Below are positions 1 to 8,612 of a stretch of DNA of 64,000 bases, piece after piece. Positions within the stretch are counted from its first letter, which is position 1. Every line of letters starts with the position of its first letter. Both the position numbers and the translations under genes were made by a program. Below the pieces are notes generated by a model. The model did no database searches and had not been told where the DNA came from. It saw only the letters and a list, made by a program, of their open reading frames with translations. Source of the stretch: Lentisphaeria bacterium (GTDB lineage: Bacteria; Verrucomicrobiota; Lentisphaeria; Victivallales; Victivallaceae); the NCBI GenBank assembly GCA_018265615.1, contig JABLYX010000007.1, forward strand, positions 58,614-122,613, written 5' to 3'.

Positions 1-2
1 GC

Positions 3-821
3 GGGCTGAGCTGCGGAAGGGCTTTCATGATCGGTGTGCTGCTGGAGGAGCAGGAGTTCGCAAGCTCCTTCTATCCCGACATCCTGCAGGGGCTCGAGCA
101 TGTCCTGAACGGACGCGATTACGGGCTGCTGCTCGCCTCCTACAGCGACCGGCAGGAGCTTGAGTCGCGGTGCTCCTACTTCCTGCAGCGGCGGGTTGAC
201 GGCGTCGCGGCGTTTCCCGCCGGCTGGCTCGAGAGCGCAGCTCCGCTGCAGGCGTTTCAGGAAAAAGGGATTCCGGTGGTCACGATGACCCGGTCGTTCC
301 CCGGAATCCCGTCTGTCGGAATCGATCCTTTCGCGATCGGAGAAACGGCGGCGCGCTACCTGATGGGCCTGGGCCACCGGAGCATCGCTTACGCAGGGCC
401 GGCGAGCTCGCAGAGGCGGGCCGGGATCCTCTCCGCGCTCGGGGCGGAAGAGTGCCCGACATACGGAAAACTGGCCATCTACGACTTCGAGCTGGGCGTG
501 GAGCTGTTCGACTGGATCAGCAGCCTCCCGGAGCACCCCACCGCGGTCGTCGTCGAGAGCGACATCGCCGCCGTCGCCCTGATCCGCACGGCGGCCACGC
601 GCGGCTGGCGGCTCCCGCACGACCTCTCCGTGGTCGGAATCGACGGGCTCGACCTCGGAAAAATCTCGCTGCCCGCCCTCACCTCGGTCGGCCAGCCGAC
701 CTTTGAGCGCGGCGGGAAAACGGCGGAGCTGCTGCTCGACATGATCGGCGGAAAGCCCGTTGAAAGCTTCTATTTCCAGCCGCGCATGATCGTTCGCGAT
801 TCCTGTTGCGGAATCGCATGA
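3..821 (+). CDS. LacI-family transcriptional regulator, effector-binding part (5' partial)
   Basis: The frame is open from the window edge, so the N-terminal helix-turn-helix lies outside; the ATG at 27 sits inside the usual linker-to-sensor transition (RAFMIGVLLEEQ) and is probably not the start. What is visible is a periplasmic-binding-protein-like sensor domain of about 260 residues: an IGVLL first strand, a VDGVAAFPAG segment, and the family signature near the C-terminus (DIAAVALIRTAATRGW followed by DLSVVGIDGLDLG and ALTSVGQP). Such proteins bind a sugar or sugar phosphate and release operator DNA. A perfect palindrome of LacI-operator type follows within 20 bp and precedes the glycan operon starting at 919, so local control of that operon is likely. 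Family assignment is firm; ligand unknown. Confidence 0.88.
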   Translation, partial: GLSCGRAFMIGVLLEEQEFASSFYPDILQGLEHVLNGRDYGLLLASYSDRQELESRCSYFLQRRVDGVAAFPAGWLESAAPLQAFQEKGIPVVTMTRSFPGIPSVGIDPFAIGETAARYLMGLGHRSIAYAGPASSQRRAGILSALGAEECPTYGKLAIYDFELGVELFDWISSLPEHPTAVVVESDIAAVALIRTAATRGWRLPHDLSVVGIDGLDLGKISLPALTSVGQPTFERGGKTAELLLDMIGGKPVESFYFQPRMIVRDSCCGIA

Positions 822-837
822 GTGTATTTTTTTATCC

Positions 838-861
838 GGCAGGTGAAGCGCTTCACCTGCC
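838..861. promoter_or_regulatory. Perfect 24-nt palindrome, probable LacI-type operator
   Basis: GGCAGGTGAAGC is followed directly by its exact reverse complement, with no loop. The centre, TGAAGCGCTTCA, fits the LacI-family operator pattern (TGAAnCGnTTCA with central CG). It lies between the LacI gene and the pseudopilin/glycosidase operon. A second small inverted repeat (TATCCG/CGGATA, 867-882) follows. A T-run lies before the palindrome rather than after it, which argues against a rho-independent terminator for the + strand gene. Confidence 0.7.
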
Positions 862-918
862 AACGATATCCGCTCTCGGATACGGCCCCCCAAACCCGGT
901 AATGAAAAGGAAAGAAAG

Positions 919-1917
919 ATGAAGAACCGGCCGCCCCTCTCTCTCCGATTTACATTGATCGAGCTTCTTGTGGTGAAAATTTGTCATGCATACACTCATC
1001 CCCTTTTGTCCGCTCTGCGTGAAGGAGAGGGGTTCGGGGGAGAGAAAGCGGTGACTTGCACCGCGTCTCTCCCCGTACCGAACAACCAGGTAATTCCCAC
1101 TCGGCTCATCACCGCCGCGCCCCGCTGCATCCGCTCGGCAAACGGCGAACCGTCGCGTTCCCGCGAATCCTTCTCCCCGCGCAGGTCGCCCGCAGCAGAG
1201 CACGGCTCCCGCAACTTTGCTTTCGCCCGTTTCACGCTTATAGAGCTGCTCGTGGTGATTGCGATCATCGCGATCCTGGCCTCGATGCTGCTGCCGGCAC
1301 TGCAACAGGCGCGCGAGCGTGCGCGAGCCGCGAACTGCACCGGCAACCTCAAACAGTGCTTCGTCCCGCTGATGGCCTACGCTGACGACTCTGAGGGCTT
1401 CTGGCCGATCGCCGCCATGCCGAACCGGCCATGGGGGCGAACCCTGTTCGAGAAAGGTTATCTCGCCAATTACAGCGCGCTGATGTGCCCCTCCTATGTA
1501 CCGAACAAGGTCAAACCCGGCCTCTACGCACAGCACGACGCCGATTACTGGAAATGGTCCAGCCTCACATTCGGAATGGCGGGCGTCTGGGACCCGGGCA
1601 ATACGTGGATGAACGTCAAAAAGGGCTCCGACTTCGGGAAATCGATCTTCCTCGCGGATTCCGTCACGAAGCAGTTCAGCGGCTACAAGGCCTGGGGATT
1701 CACCGACAGCGACTCGAATCAGAGCCATGTCGTCCACATGACCGCCAAGGACCCGAACTACCGCATCCATCTGCGCCACTCGCAGCGGGCCGACATCCTC
1801 TATATGGACGGACACGTCGCGCCCGGAGGGCCGAAAACCGAGATGCTCCGGGTCTACAACACCAAGGGCGTCTACGCCACGATCGACAGCCTTTACTCCT
1901 TCGAAGACAACCATTAG
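919..1917 (+). CDS. Prepilin-type (pseudopilin-like) protein with duplicated N-terminal motif and internal insertion
   Basis: 332 residues, preceded by AAAGGAAAG as ribosome binding site. The N-terminus is a normal prepilin start (RFTLIELLVV at residues 10-19), but it runs into a lysine and about 84 residues of low-complexity, non-hydrophobic sequence. A second, complete prepilin motif then begins at residue 104 (RFTLIELLVV, continuing IAIIAILASMLLPAL). The rest is the usual periplasmic part of this family, with cysteines and a C-terminal HSQRADILYMDG (H-X9-DG). Known relatives are type II secretion/type IV pilin-like proteins matured by prepilin peptidase. With the signal displaced by about 100 residues, normal processing is doubtful, so the gene may be inactive or altered. 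First gene of the operon running to 11670. Confidence 0.85.
   Translation: MKNRPPLSLRFTLIELLVVKICHAYTHPLLSALREGEGFGGEKAVTCTASLPVPNNQVIPTRLITAAPRCIRSANGEPSRSRESFSPRRSPAAEHGSRNFAFARFTLIELLVVIAIIAILASMLLPALQQARERARAANCTGNLKQCFVPLMAYADDSEGFWPIAAMPNRPWGRTLFEKGYLANYSALMCPSYVPNKVKPGLYAQHDADYWKWSSLTFGMAGVWDPGNTWMNVKKGSDFGKSIFLADSVTKQFSGYKAWGFTDSDSNQSHVVHMTAKDPNYRIHLRHSQRADILYMDGHVAPGGPKTEMLRVYNTKGVYATIDSLYSFEDNH
946..1257 (+). repeat. Direct repeat of the prepilin motif flanking a 252-bp in-frame insertion
   Basis: The ten codons for RFTLIELLVV occur at 946-975 and again at 1228-1257. The two copies encode identical residues but differ at eight or so nucleotides, all of them synonymous. The 252 bp between (976-1227, 84 codons) have no stop in this frame and contain a strong imperfect hairpin at 1037-1074 (GGGGAGAG and GCGGTG paired with CACCGC and CTCTCCCC). 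The synonymous divergence rules out a fresh target-site duplication. It fits either an old insertion or an element that carries its own copy of the motif. Confidence 0.75.
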
Positions 1918-1927
1918 GAAGAGAATC

Positions 1928-2953
1928 ATGAAAGAGATCTGCTACAAGGGAATGACGTTCGGCTACTACGCGCGGAACGGTTATTTCGGTTCGGCGGCCG
2001 CCCGGACCGAAGTGGACCGCATGGCGGAGGCCGGAGTCGAATGGGTCTGCCTCGTTGCGACCGTAATGCAGGAAACGGTCCACAGCACCCGCCAGTACCG
2101 CGATTTCCTCCACACGCCGGACGACGCGGAACTCTGCGATATCATCGGCCACATTCACAGGAGGGGGCTCCGCGTCATGCTGCGCCCGATGATCGAATGC
2201 CACGACGGGCTGCAGCGCTCCCACATCGACTTTCCGGACGACGGGCAGATCGTACCCGGCAAGCCGTTCCATTACTGGCGCGACTGGTTCGACAGCTACC
2301 GGCTTCTCACGCGCCACTACAGCCGCCTTGCGGAGCGCACCGGATGCGAGGCGTACTGCTTCGACAGCGAGCTCGACCGCACGGTGCGCCGGAACGCGGA
2401 GTGGCTCGGCGTGCTCGAAGAAGCGCGACGTAACTTCCGCGGCAGCCTGACCGCCTCGCTCATCTGCCTGCCGCAGTTCACGGAACAGCTGAAGGCCGAT
2501 CCGGACCACTGGTTCTTCGCGCTGGACACCCTCGGCAGCAGTCTCTACCCCTCCGCCGCCGACGGCCCCGGAGCGACGGTCGAAATGATGGCGGAGCGCC
2601 TCCGCCCCGTGGCCGCAGCGCACGCCGATTTCTGCCGGATCTATCCGAACCCGGTCTACTTCGGCGAGATCGGCTGCTGCTCGACCGCGGGCGCGGCCGC
2701 GAAACCGTGGTACTGGGAGAACGGCGGCGCCTACGACGGAGAGGAGCAGGCCAACTATCTGCGGGCGCTCTTCGACGCCTGCGGCTCCGAACCGTGGTTC
2801 CACGGCCTTTTCTACTGGAAGTGGGACGAACAGAACGACCGTCCCACCATGAAGGATGATCCCGCCGGAGACAAGGGCTTCACGATCCACGGGAAACCGG
2901 CGCTCGACGTCTACCGGCAGTGGATCCCGTCCGGAAAGGTGGTGCTCGCATGA
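1928..2953 (+). CDS. GH113-like glycoside hydrolase (cytoplasmic)
   Basis: 341 residues, no signal peptide. The start (KGMTFGYYARNGYFGS...EVDRMAEAGVEWVCL) and the TIM-barrel strands resemble the GH113 family, known for beta-mannanases. Likely acid/base is E148 in CFDSELDR and likely nucleophile E247 in YFGEIGC; the C-terminal FYWKWDEQND is also typical of this fold. A GH130 phosphorylase and a sodium symporter lie in the same operon, which supports intracellular breakdown of imported mannoside-type oligosaccharides; this is inference. Preceded by AGGAAG; its stop overlaps the next start (ATGA at 2950-2953). Exact substrate is not readable from sequence. Confidence 0.75.
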   Translation: MKEICYKGMTFGYYARNGYFGSAAARTEVDRMAEAGVEWVCLVATVMQETVHSTRQYRDFLHTPDDAELCDIIGHIHRRGLRVMLRPMIECHDGLQRSHIDFPDDGQIVPGKPFHYWRDWFDSYRLLTRHYSRLAERTGCEAYCFDSELDRTVRRNAEWLGVLEEARRNFRGSLTASLICLPQFTEQLKADPDHWFFALDTLGSSLYPSAADGPGATVEMMAERLRPVAAAHADFCRIYPNPVYFGEIGCCSTAGAAAKPWYWENGGAYDGEEQANYLRALFDACGSEPWFHGLFYWKWDEQNDRPTMKDDPAGDKGFTIHGKPALDVYRQWIPSGKVVLA

Positions 2954-5900
2954 AAACGCCTTCGCTCCTTTGTCTCCTGTTCTGCGGCGCGGCGCTGTCG
3001 GGCGCCGCGCTCACCGTCACGCCGTCTCCGGGCGGCGGCGCGCCGGAGCTGCTGCTGAAGCCGGACAACACCCGCGACCTCACCTTTCCGGCTTTCTCCG
3101 AGAAAGCGGTCATTGAAATTGCTCCGCCCGAACCTGCTTACCTGCGGAAAGTCGTCCTGACGGCCGACGCGGCCCCCTCCTCCAACTTCGCAGCCGCGCT
3201 AGTGGAGGTGAAGGATGGCGACGCCTGGATCCCGGCGGATATGCTGCATCCTCCGGCCGGGCAGGAGAAAGGGCTCTACCGCGTGGAGAGCAAGGCGCTC
3301 AGCGCAAAGGCCGAGCGCGTCAGGATCACCCTGACTCCCCCCTTCATCGAAAGCGCCATGACACTGCGCACGGTTCAGCCGGAATTCTCCGACACGCCCG
3401 GAGAAGCCGCCCCGGCGGGCGGCGGAATCGTGATCGGCGGGCGGAAGCAGCCCGGCTACCTGACCCGTCCCCTCGCCCCGGGGATGAGCGACGGGGAGAA
3501 GCTCTCCGTGACGGCGGGCTTCGAGCTGCCCGCCGAACGCGATTTCGAATGTTCTCTGCTCGTGCAGAAGGAAAATACCGCAACCGCCGTGCGGATCGCC
3601 CTGCGCGGCAAAGAGGGAAAGCGGGAGCTCGGCTGGCACTCGAAAGAGGGATACCGGGCGCTCTTTCCGCTCGCCGCCGGAAACCGGGTGCAGTTCACGC
3701 TTGAGTGCGACAACTCCACACGCCGCTTCACGCTCTCCTGCGGAGGCGAGAGGAGCGCGGAGCTCCCGTTCAATACCGCGCTCCCGGCCATCGACACGCT
3801 TCTTTTCAGCGTGCCCGCGGCCTCGGAACCGGTCCAGTTGAATCTCCTGCGCTGCACGTTGACCGGGAAATCGGGCAAGCGTGCGGAATTCGCCGCCGAC
3901 TTCGCCGACCCCGCCGAATTCGACCGGTTCAAACGTTCCGGCCAGATCCAGCGGATCGAGCCGCAGGCGGAGGCCGTGCGCCCCGCCGCCGACGACCTCC
4001 TGCCGGTGGAAGCGGACGGCAGGCGCTATGTGTTCTCCCGCCGGAACGGGGAGCTCTTCGGGATCACCGATCTCGAATCGGGACGGCTGCTGGCCGACTC
4101 CCTGCGGACACTCTACGCCGTCCAGACCCGGGAACGAGACAGAGACGCCGACAGCCTCCGGGACCGGGTGCTTGAAGTTAAGCGCGAAGAGGGAAAGCTC
4201 CTCTTCCGCTGCGCCGCGTCGTTCGACCCGGCCGTTGAAATCGTGAAAAGCTACACCTTCGCCCCGGAGGCGCTGACCAAGGTTCTCCGGTTCCGCGCGC
4301 CGCGCGGGGAGTTCCGTTTCGTCACCCCCGCCGAACGGCTCGTCTTTCCGCCGGAGCGGCGCGGCGGCCTCATGCTCGCCGGCGGAGACCCCTGGTTCAG
4401 CCCCCGGGTGCGGCTGGCGGACGTGAAGCTGCCCGTGCGCCAGTCCGGCTCCGGCGTCTCCCACGCGGTCGCGGCGTTCGAACCCGACGGGAAACATTCG
4501 CTCGCGCTGCTCCGCTACCGGGTCAACGGCCGGTTCGAGTGGCCGGTCCACTCCGCCTACATCTACGAACCGGGCAACGTTCTGGTCTACCATCCCGACG
4601 GGCTCCGGCTTCCGGCGGCCACGCTGCCGCTGCATGACGGCGAGGTCTCCTGCGAGCTGAAGCTCCTCTTCTTCAACGGCAGCGAGATGGAGTATCTCGC
4701 CGCCTGGCGCGCGCTGCCCGAGGTAGCCAAAGCGTATGCGGAAATCAGACGGCCCGCCTGGATGGGCGATGTCCTCGTGCAGATCTGGGTGCGCCCCGAA
4801 CTCTCCGGCGACGCGGCCCGGCAGATCAGGCAACTGCTCGCGATGACCGGGCGGGGCGACATCATGGTGATCCTGAACCAGCCCTTCATCTGGGGAGATT
4901 TCGGGGAAAAGGAGCGTTTCCGCAACATCTGGGGCGCGTGGACGCGCGACACGGAATACATCGAACTCATCCGGGAGCTCAAAGCGCTCTCTCCGCGCGT
5001 CAAGGTCGCGCTTTACACCTGGCTCTGGACGGTCGCGCCGGACTCCGACTTCCGCCGCGAATTCCCGGACGCCTCCATCGCGCGCAACCGCAACGGCAGG
5101 GTCTTCAACAGCTACCCCGGCGTGGAGCTCTCATACCAGCGCCGGATGAGCGACCCGGCGGGACGGGAGAAGCTCGCCGCGCAGTATGAGGCCATGGTGC
5201 GGAAATACGGCGTCGACTACGTCTATCTCGACGGCGGCCACGGCGGCGCCCCGCTGATCGACTGGAAGCACGGCACCGTCGACCAGGGGTATCTGTGGCA
5301 GGATTTCTACCGGTATATGCGGCAGCTCTCCGAACGGTACGGACAGGGAGGCGTCTCCTTCAACTTCAAGTCCAACCCCATCGCGGACAACGGGATCGCG
5401 GAGATGGCGCTCGACGCCTTCCGCAACAATCCCGCGCTGGCGGGAGCGCGGATCTGGGGAGGCAAGCTGCAGGAGAAGTTCGATCCGGAACACCGCGTGA
5501 TCCCCTGCTACTGGGGAAAGAGCGACCCCTACTACACCAATATCTGCCTCGGGCTCGGCCTGCTGCCGCACATCGAATGTGCGGGGCTCTCCGCGACGGA
5601 ACCGGATTTCATTACACTCAAGAGCCCGTTCCTCGGCGCGATGCGCGAGATGTTCCGGACCGCCCCGGTGCGGATCCTCCCCGGCTCCATGCTGGAAACT
5701 CCCGCCGGGAACGTGCTCGGGTTCGAGCTGGCGCGCGGCCCCGAAACGCTTTACTCGCTGATCCCTGCTGGAAAGCAGGAAAAACCGTTCAAGCTTCCCG
5801 CGACGAAAAAATTCCTCTGGCGCAACGACCTCGTCAACCCGTCCGGGTTCCGGGAGATTTTCACCGAAGCGCAGCAGGCGGAAGCGTGGAAGTCGCACAA

Positions 5901-7695
5901 CTGGCGGCTGTCGCGCACCATGGAACACACGTTCCTGAACGGAAAAACTGAAATCCCGCTGCGGGAAAAGCTGCTCACCGTCGTATCCGCCTCCGACTCC
6001 GGCGCCGTGATCCTCGCGACAGACGGCCTTCCGACCCAGCTCCGGCTTTCGACCCTCCCCGGAATTTCGGTCGAAACCCAATACCGCGAAGGAAGCGTCA
6101 CAGGCCGCGTCGCCTCGAAAGGGGAGACACTGGAAATCGCGCTCGCGCTGCCGGAGGGGAAGGAGCTCGGCGGTATCGAGAACGCCGAACTGCGCGGCCT
6201 CTTCCGCGACAGCGGCTGCGCCTTCGCCGTACTGCGCCTCAGCGGCGACTTCGAAGCCGCGCTTGTCCCGGCCCGGAAGCGGGAGTTCGCCGTCCGGGCT
6301 CCGGACCGCGTCTTCCCCGGTGAAACAGTGCGCCTGCCGGGGAAGCCCGCCGGAGCGGCGATCTCGCTCTATCTCGACTCGCAGCCCGTCATGAGCACCA
6401 TGGACTCCGAGTTCACCGTTCCCGAGCTCGCCCGCAACGGGCGCTATGAGCTCAGGCTCGAAGACGCCGCCGGCACGCTCGGCTCCGCCCCGCTGGAAAT
6501 CTCCGGGGAAAAGGCGGTCCCCCTGCCCCGAATCCCGGGCATCGTCCGGCCCCGCGCGACGCTGACCCCGGTCACGCACGGCACGGTCCGGGCGATCGCG
6601 CTCGGCGGCGGGCAGGACGAAGCCGCCGATCCCGGAACGCTCACGCTGACCGCAAAAATCAAAGAGCGCCCCGAAACTCTGTGGAACTACTCCTGCGCCG
6701 GGTTCGAATTCAGCCGCGTCCGCTTTCTGCGCTTCCGTGCGAAGAGCGACATCGCCACCCGTTACTGCATCGAACGGCGCAAAAGCTGGGCCCCCGCTTT
6801 CGCCGGGCTCCTCGTCGATTACAAAGCGGGCGGCAAATTCGTGAAGCGGGTCGCCTTCGACCTCGGCATGACCGACTACCGCTGGAAAATGCCGGAGTAC
6901 GGGACAGGGCGCGCGCCCGACGAACAAGTGAAGCTCAGCGCCTGGATCCGGAAAGAGGCGGAGAAAACCGTCTCGCTCGACCTCGGCCGGCACGCCCCCG
7001 CCGGCTGGGAGGGGGAATGCATCGTAAGCGCACTCGTCGCGAACGTGCTCCAGGGGCGCAGGCTTGAGCTGAAGCTCGAAGCCTTCTCCGCCGATGACGC
7101 GGGCGTACTGACCGGAGGCGCGGCGGGAAAGGAGGAAGCTCCGGCCGAATCGGCGGCGCCGCCCGGGCCGGTCGAGCTCCCCTGCGAGATCCGGGATTTC
7201 CGGGAACTCGTAACGATGAAGCCCGCCTCGCCCGCGACTTCGCTCGCAATCCGGCGCGACGGAGAGCTCCTCCGGTTCCGTTTCGTCTGTTCCGAGCCGG
7301 AATTCTCCTCGATCACTCCCCGGTCGGGTGAGTGGGTGCATTCCGCCGACAGCGTCGAGCTCCACTTTTACGACCCCGCGTCGAAGAAGCTCACGCGGGT
7401 CGCGGCGAATGCGGCGGGCGACCTCGACGCGGGCGGACTCAAAAACGTGGAGGTCTCCGCCGGGATGGATCCGGTGAAAAAGGAGTTCCGCATCGAATTC
7501 GCAATTCCGCGCCCGCAGCTCCCGCCCGGAGACGAGCTCAGGATGAACGCCTGCCGCAACCGGCCGCGCCGCTACGACGAACCGGCGGAAATGTGGACCG
7601 GCGCCTGCTGGGCCAGATTGAAACAGGAACGCTACGCCATGCCGGAGTTCTTCGGAACCGTGAAAACCGGCGCCCCGGAGAAAAAACTGCCATGA
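2950..7695 (+). CDS. Large secreted TIM-barrel glycosidase-like protein with C-terminal CBM9-like domain
   Basis: 1581 residues from the ATG in the ATGA overlap with the previous gene. Signal peptide MKTPSLLCLLFCGAALSGAA. The N-terminal third is beta-rich. A TIM-barrel region starts near residue 600 (WMGDVLVQIWV) and contains YVYLDGGHGG near residue 758, where the aspartate is a candidate catalytic residue as in GH31/GH36-type enzymes. Further beta-sandwich regions follow. The last ~190 residues (from ELPCEIRDFREL, with HSADSVELHFYDP and FRIEFAIP) resemble the CBM9-like fold used for binding glycan ends. Probably an extracellular or periplasmic depolymerase feeding the operon. I cannot place it in a named GH family. 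Confidence 0.65.
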   Translation: MKTPSLLCLLFCGAALSGAALTVTPSPGGGAPELLLKPDNTRDLTFPAFSEKAVIEIAPPEPAYLRKVVLTADAAPSSNFAAALVEVKDGDAWIPADMLHPPAGQEKGLYRVESKALSAKAERVRITLTPPFIESAMTLRTVQPEFSDTPGEAAPAGGGIVIGGRKQPGYLTRPLAPGMSDGEKLSVTAGFELPAERDFECSLLVQKENTATAVRIALRGKEGKRELGWHSKEGYRALFPLAAGNRVQFTLECDNSTRRFTLSCGGERSAELPFNTALPAIDTLLFSVPAASEPVQLNLLRCTLTGKSGKRAEFAADFADPAEFDRFKRSGQIQRIEPQAEAVRPAADDLLPVEADGRRYVFSRRNGELFGITDLESGRLLADSLRTLYAVQTRERDRDADSLRDRVLEVKREEGKLLFRCAASFDPAVEIVKSYTFAPEALTKVLRFRAPRGEFRFVTPAERLVFPPERRGGLMLAGGDPWFSPRVRLADVKLPVRQSGSGVSHAVAAFEPDGKHSLALLRYRVNGRFEWPVHSAYIYEPGNVLVYHPDGLRLPAATLPLHDGEVSCELKLLFFNGSEMEYLAAWRALPEVAKAYAEIRRPAWMGDVLVQIWVRPELSGDAARQIRQLLAMTGRGDIMVILNQPFIWGDFGEKERFRNIWGAWTRDTEYIELIRELKALSPRVKVALYTWLWTVAPDSDFRREFPDASIARNRNGRVFNSYPGVELSYQRRMSDPAGREKLAAQYEAMVRKYGVDYVYLDGGHGGAPLIDWKHGTVDQGYLWQDFYRYMRQLSERYGQGGVSFNFKSNPIADNGIAEMALDAFRNNPALAGARIWGGKLQEKFDPEHRVIPCYWGKSDPYYTNICLGLGLLPHIECAGLSATEPDFITLKSPFLGAMREMFRTAPVRILPGSMLETPAGNVLGFELARGPETLYSLIPAGKQEKPFKLPATKKFLWRNDLVNPSGFREIFTEAQQAEAWKSHNWRLSRTMEHTFLNGKTEIPLREKLLTVVSASDSGAVILATDGLPTQLRLSTLPGISVETQYREGSVTGRVASKGETLEIALALPEGKELGGIENAELRGLFRDSGCAFAVLRLSGDFEAALVPARKREFAVRAPDRVFPGETVRLPGKPAGAAISLYLDSQPVMSTMDSEFTVPELARNGRYELRLEDAAGTLGSAPLEISGEKAVPLPRIPGIVRPRATLTPVTHGTVRAIALGGGQDEAADPGTLTLTAKIKERPETLWNYSCAGFEFSRVRFLRFRAKSDIATRYCIERRKSWAPAFAGLLVDYKAGGKFVKRVAFDLGMTDYRWKMPEYGTGRAPDEQVKLSAWIRKEAEKTVSLDLGRHAPAGWEGECIVSALVANVLQGRRLELKLEAFSADDAGVLTGGAAGKEEAPAESAAPPGPVELPCEIRDFRELVTMKPASPATSLAIRRDGELLRFRFVCSEPEFSSITPRSGEWVHSADSVELHFYDPASKKLTRVAANAAGDLDAGGLKNVEVSAGMDPVKKEFRIEFAIPRPQLPPGDELRMNACRNRPRRYDEPAEMWTGACWARLKQERYAMPEFFGTVKTGAPEKKLP

Positions 7696-8612
7696 TCCTC
7701 AAACTGCACCGCTACGGAAAAAATCCGATCCTGCGCCCCACGGCCAACCGCTGGGAGAACCTCAACGTCTCCAACGCGGCCGCGGCGGTCCACGACGGAA
7801 AGGTCTTTCTGCTCTACCGCGCCGAGGGGGAGGATATGCGCGCTCCCGGCATCCAGTGCCCCGTGACCCGCCTCGGGCTCGCCGTGTCGGAAAACGGCTT
7901 CGACATCTCCGAACGGCGCGAGCTGCCGGTATTCGACCGCGACCCCGGCGACCCGTGGTGCGAATTCGGCTGCGAGGATCCCCGGATCAGCAAAATCGGG
8001 GACACCTACTACATCGTCTACGTCACCATGTCCCGCTTCGGCTACACCGGAGACCGGCTCGCCTGGGCGACGACAAAGGATTTCAGGAGCTTCACCCGCC
8101 GCGGACTGCTGATGAAGCAGCTCGAGCAGCGCACCAGCGGCCTCCTGCCGGGCAGGATCGGCGGCCGCTACTTCCTCTTCCACCGGCCCATGCCGAACCT
8201 GTGGGGTTCCTTCAGCCCCGACCTCGTCCACTGGGAGGAGATGAGCTGCATCCTCGAAACCCGGGACGGCTCCTGGTATGAGAACAAGCTCGGCATCGGC
8301 GCCCCGCCGATCGAAACTCCCCACGGCTGGCTCCTCTTCTGGCACGGCAAGGACAACCGCGGGCGCTACAGCCTCGGCGTCATGCTGCTCGACCGGGACG
8401 ATCCGCGCCGGATCCTCAAGCTTCAGGAGGAGCCGATCCTCACGCCGGAGCTTGATTTCGAACGCGGGGGCTTCGTGCCGAACGTCGTCTACACCAACGG
8501 CGCGGTCCGGTTCAAAGACCGCTATTTCGTCTACTACGGCTGCTGCGACCGCTGCCTCGCCGTCGGAACCCTGAACACGGAGGAGGTGGACGCATGGTGC
8601 CGAGAACGCTGA
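7692..8612 (+). CDS. GH130 glycoside phosphorylase (beta-mannoside type)
   Basis: 306 residues starting at the ATG that overlaps the previous stop (ATGA). A five-bladed beta-propeller is suggested by repeated motifs: NPILRPTANRWENLNVSNAAAAVHDGKVFLLYRAEGE, GCEDPRISKIGDTYYIVYV, and PIETPHGWLLFWHG. These are hallmarks of GH130, whose members phosphorolyse beta-1,4- or beta-1,2-mannosyl linkages to give mannose 1-phosphate. No signal peptide, so cytoplasmic, consistent with a phosphate-dependent enzyme. Together with the GH113-like gene it points to mannoside use. Its 3' end overlaps the next gene by 19 nt. Confidence 0.85.
   Translation: MILKLHRYGKNPILRPTANRWENLNVSNAAAAVHDGKVFLLYRAEGEDMRAPGIQCPVTRLGLAVSENGFDISERRELPVFDRDPGDPWCEFGCEDPRISKIGDTYYIVYVTMSRFGYTGDRLAWATTKDFRSFTRRGLLMKQLEQRTSGLLPGRIGGRYFLFHRPMPNLWGSFSPDLVHWEEMSCILETRDGSWYENKLGIGAPPIETPHGWLLFWHGKDNRGRYSLGVMLLDRDDPRRILKLQEEPILTPELDFERGGFVPNVVYTNGAVRFKDRYFVYYGCCDRCLAVGTLNTEEVDAWCRER

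Noticed and set aside
838..861. Palindrome read as a rho-independent terminator of the LacI gene
   Set aside because: No loop and no T-run on the 3' side; the T-run precedes it. The centre fits an operator better.
5131..7365. Long open frame on the minus strand (744 codons), and similar ones at 9652-11292, 3199-4833 and 32407-34344
   Set aside because: They lie wholly opposite well-supported genes with recognisable domains, contain no domain-like sequence, and are expected from the codon bias of GC-rich DNA.
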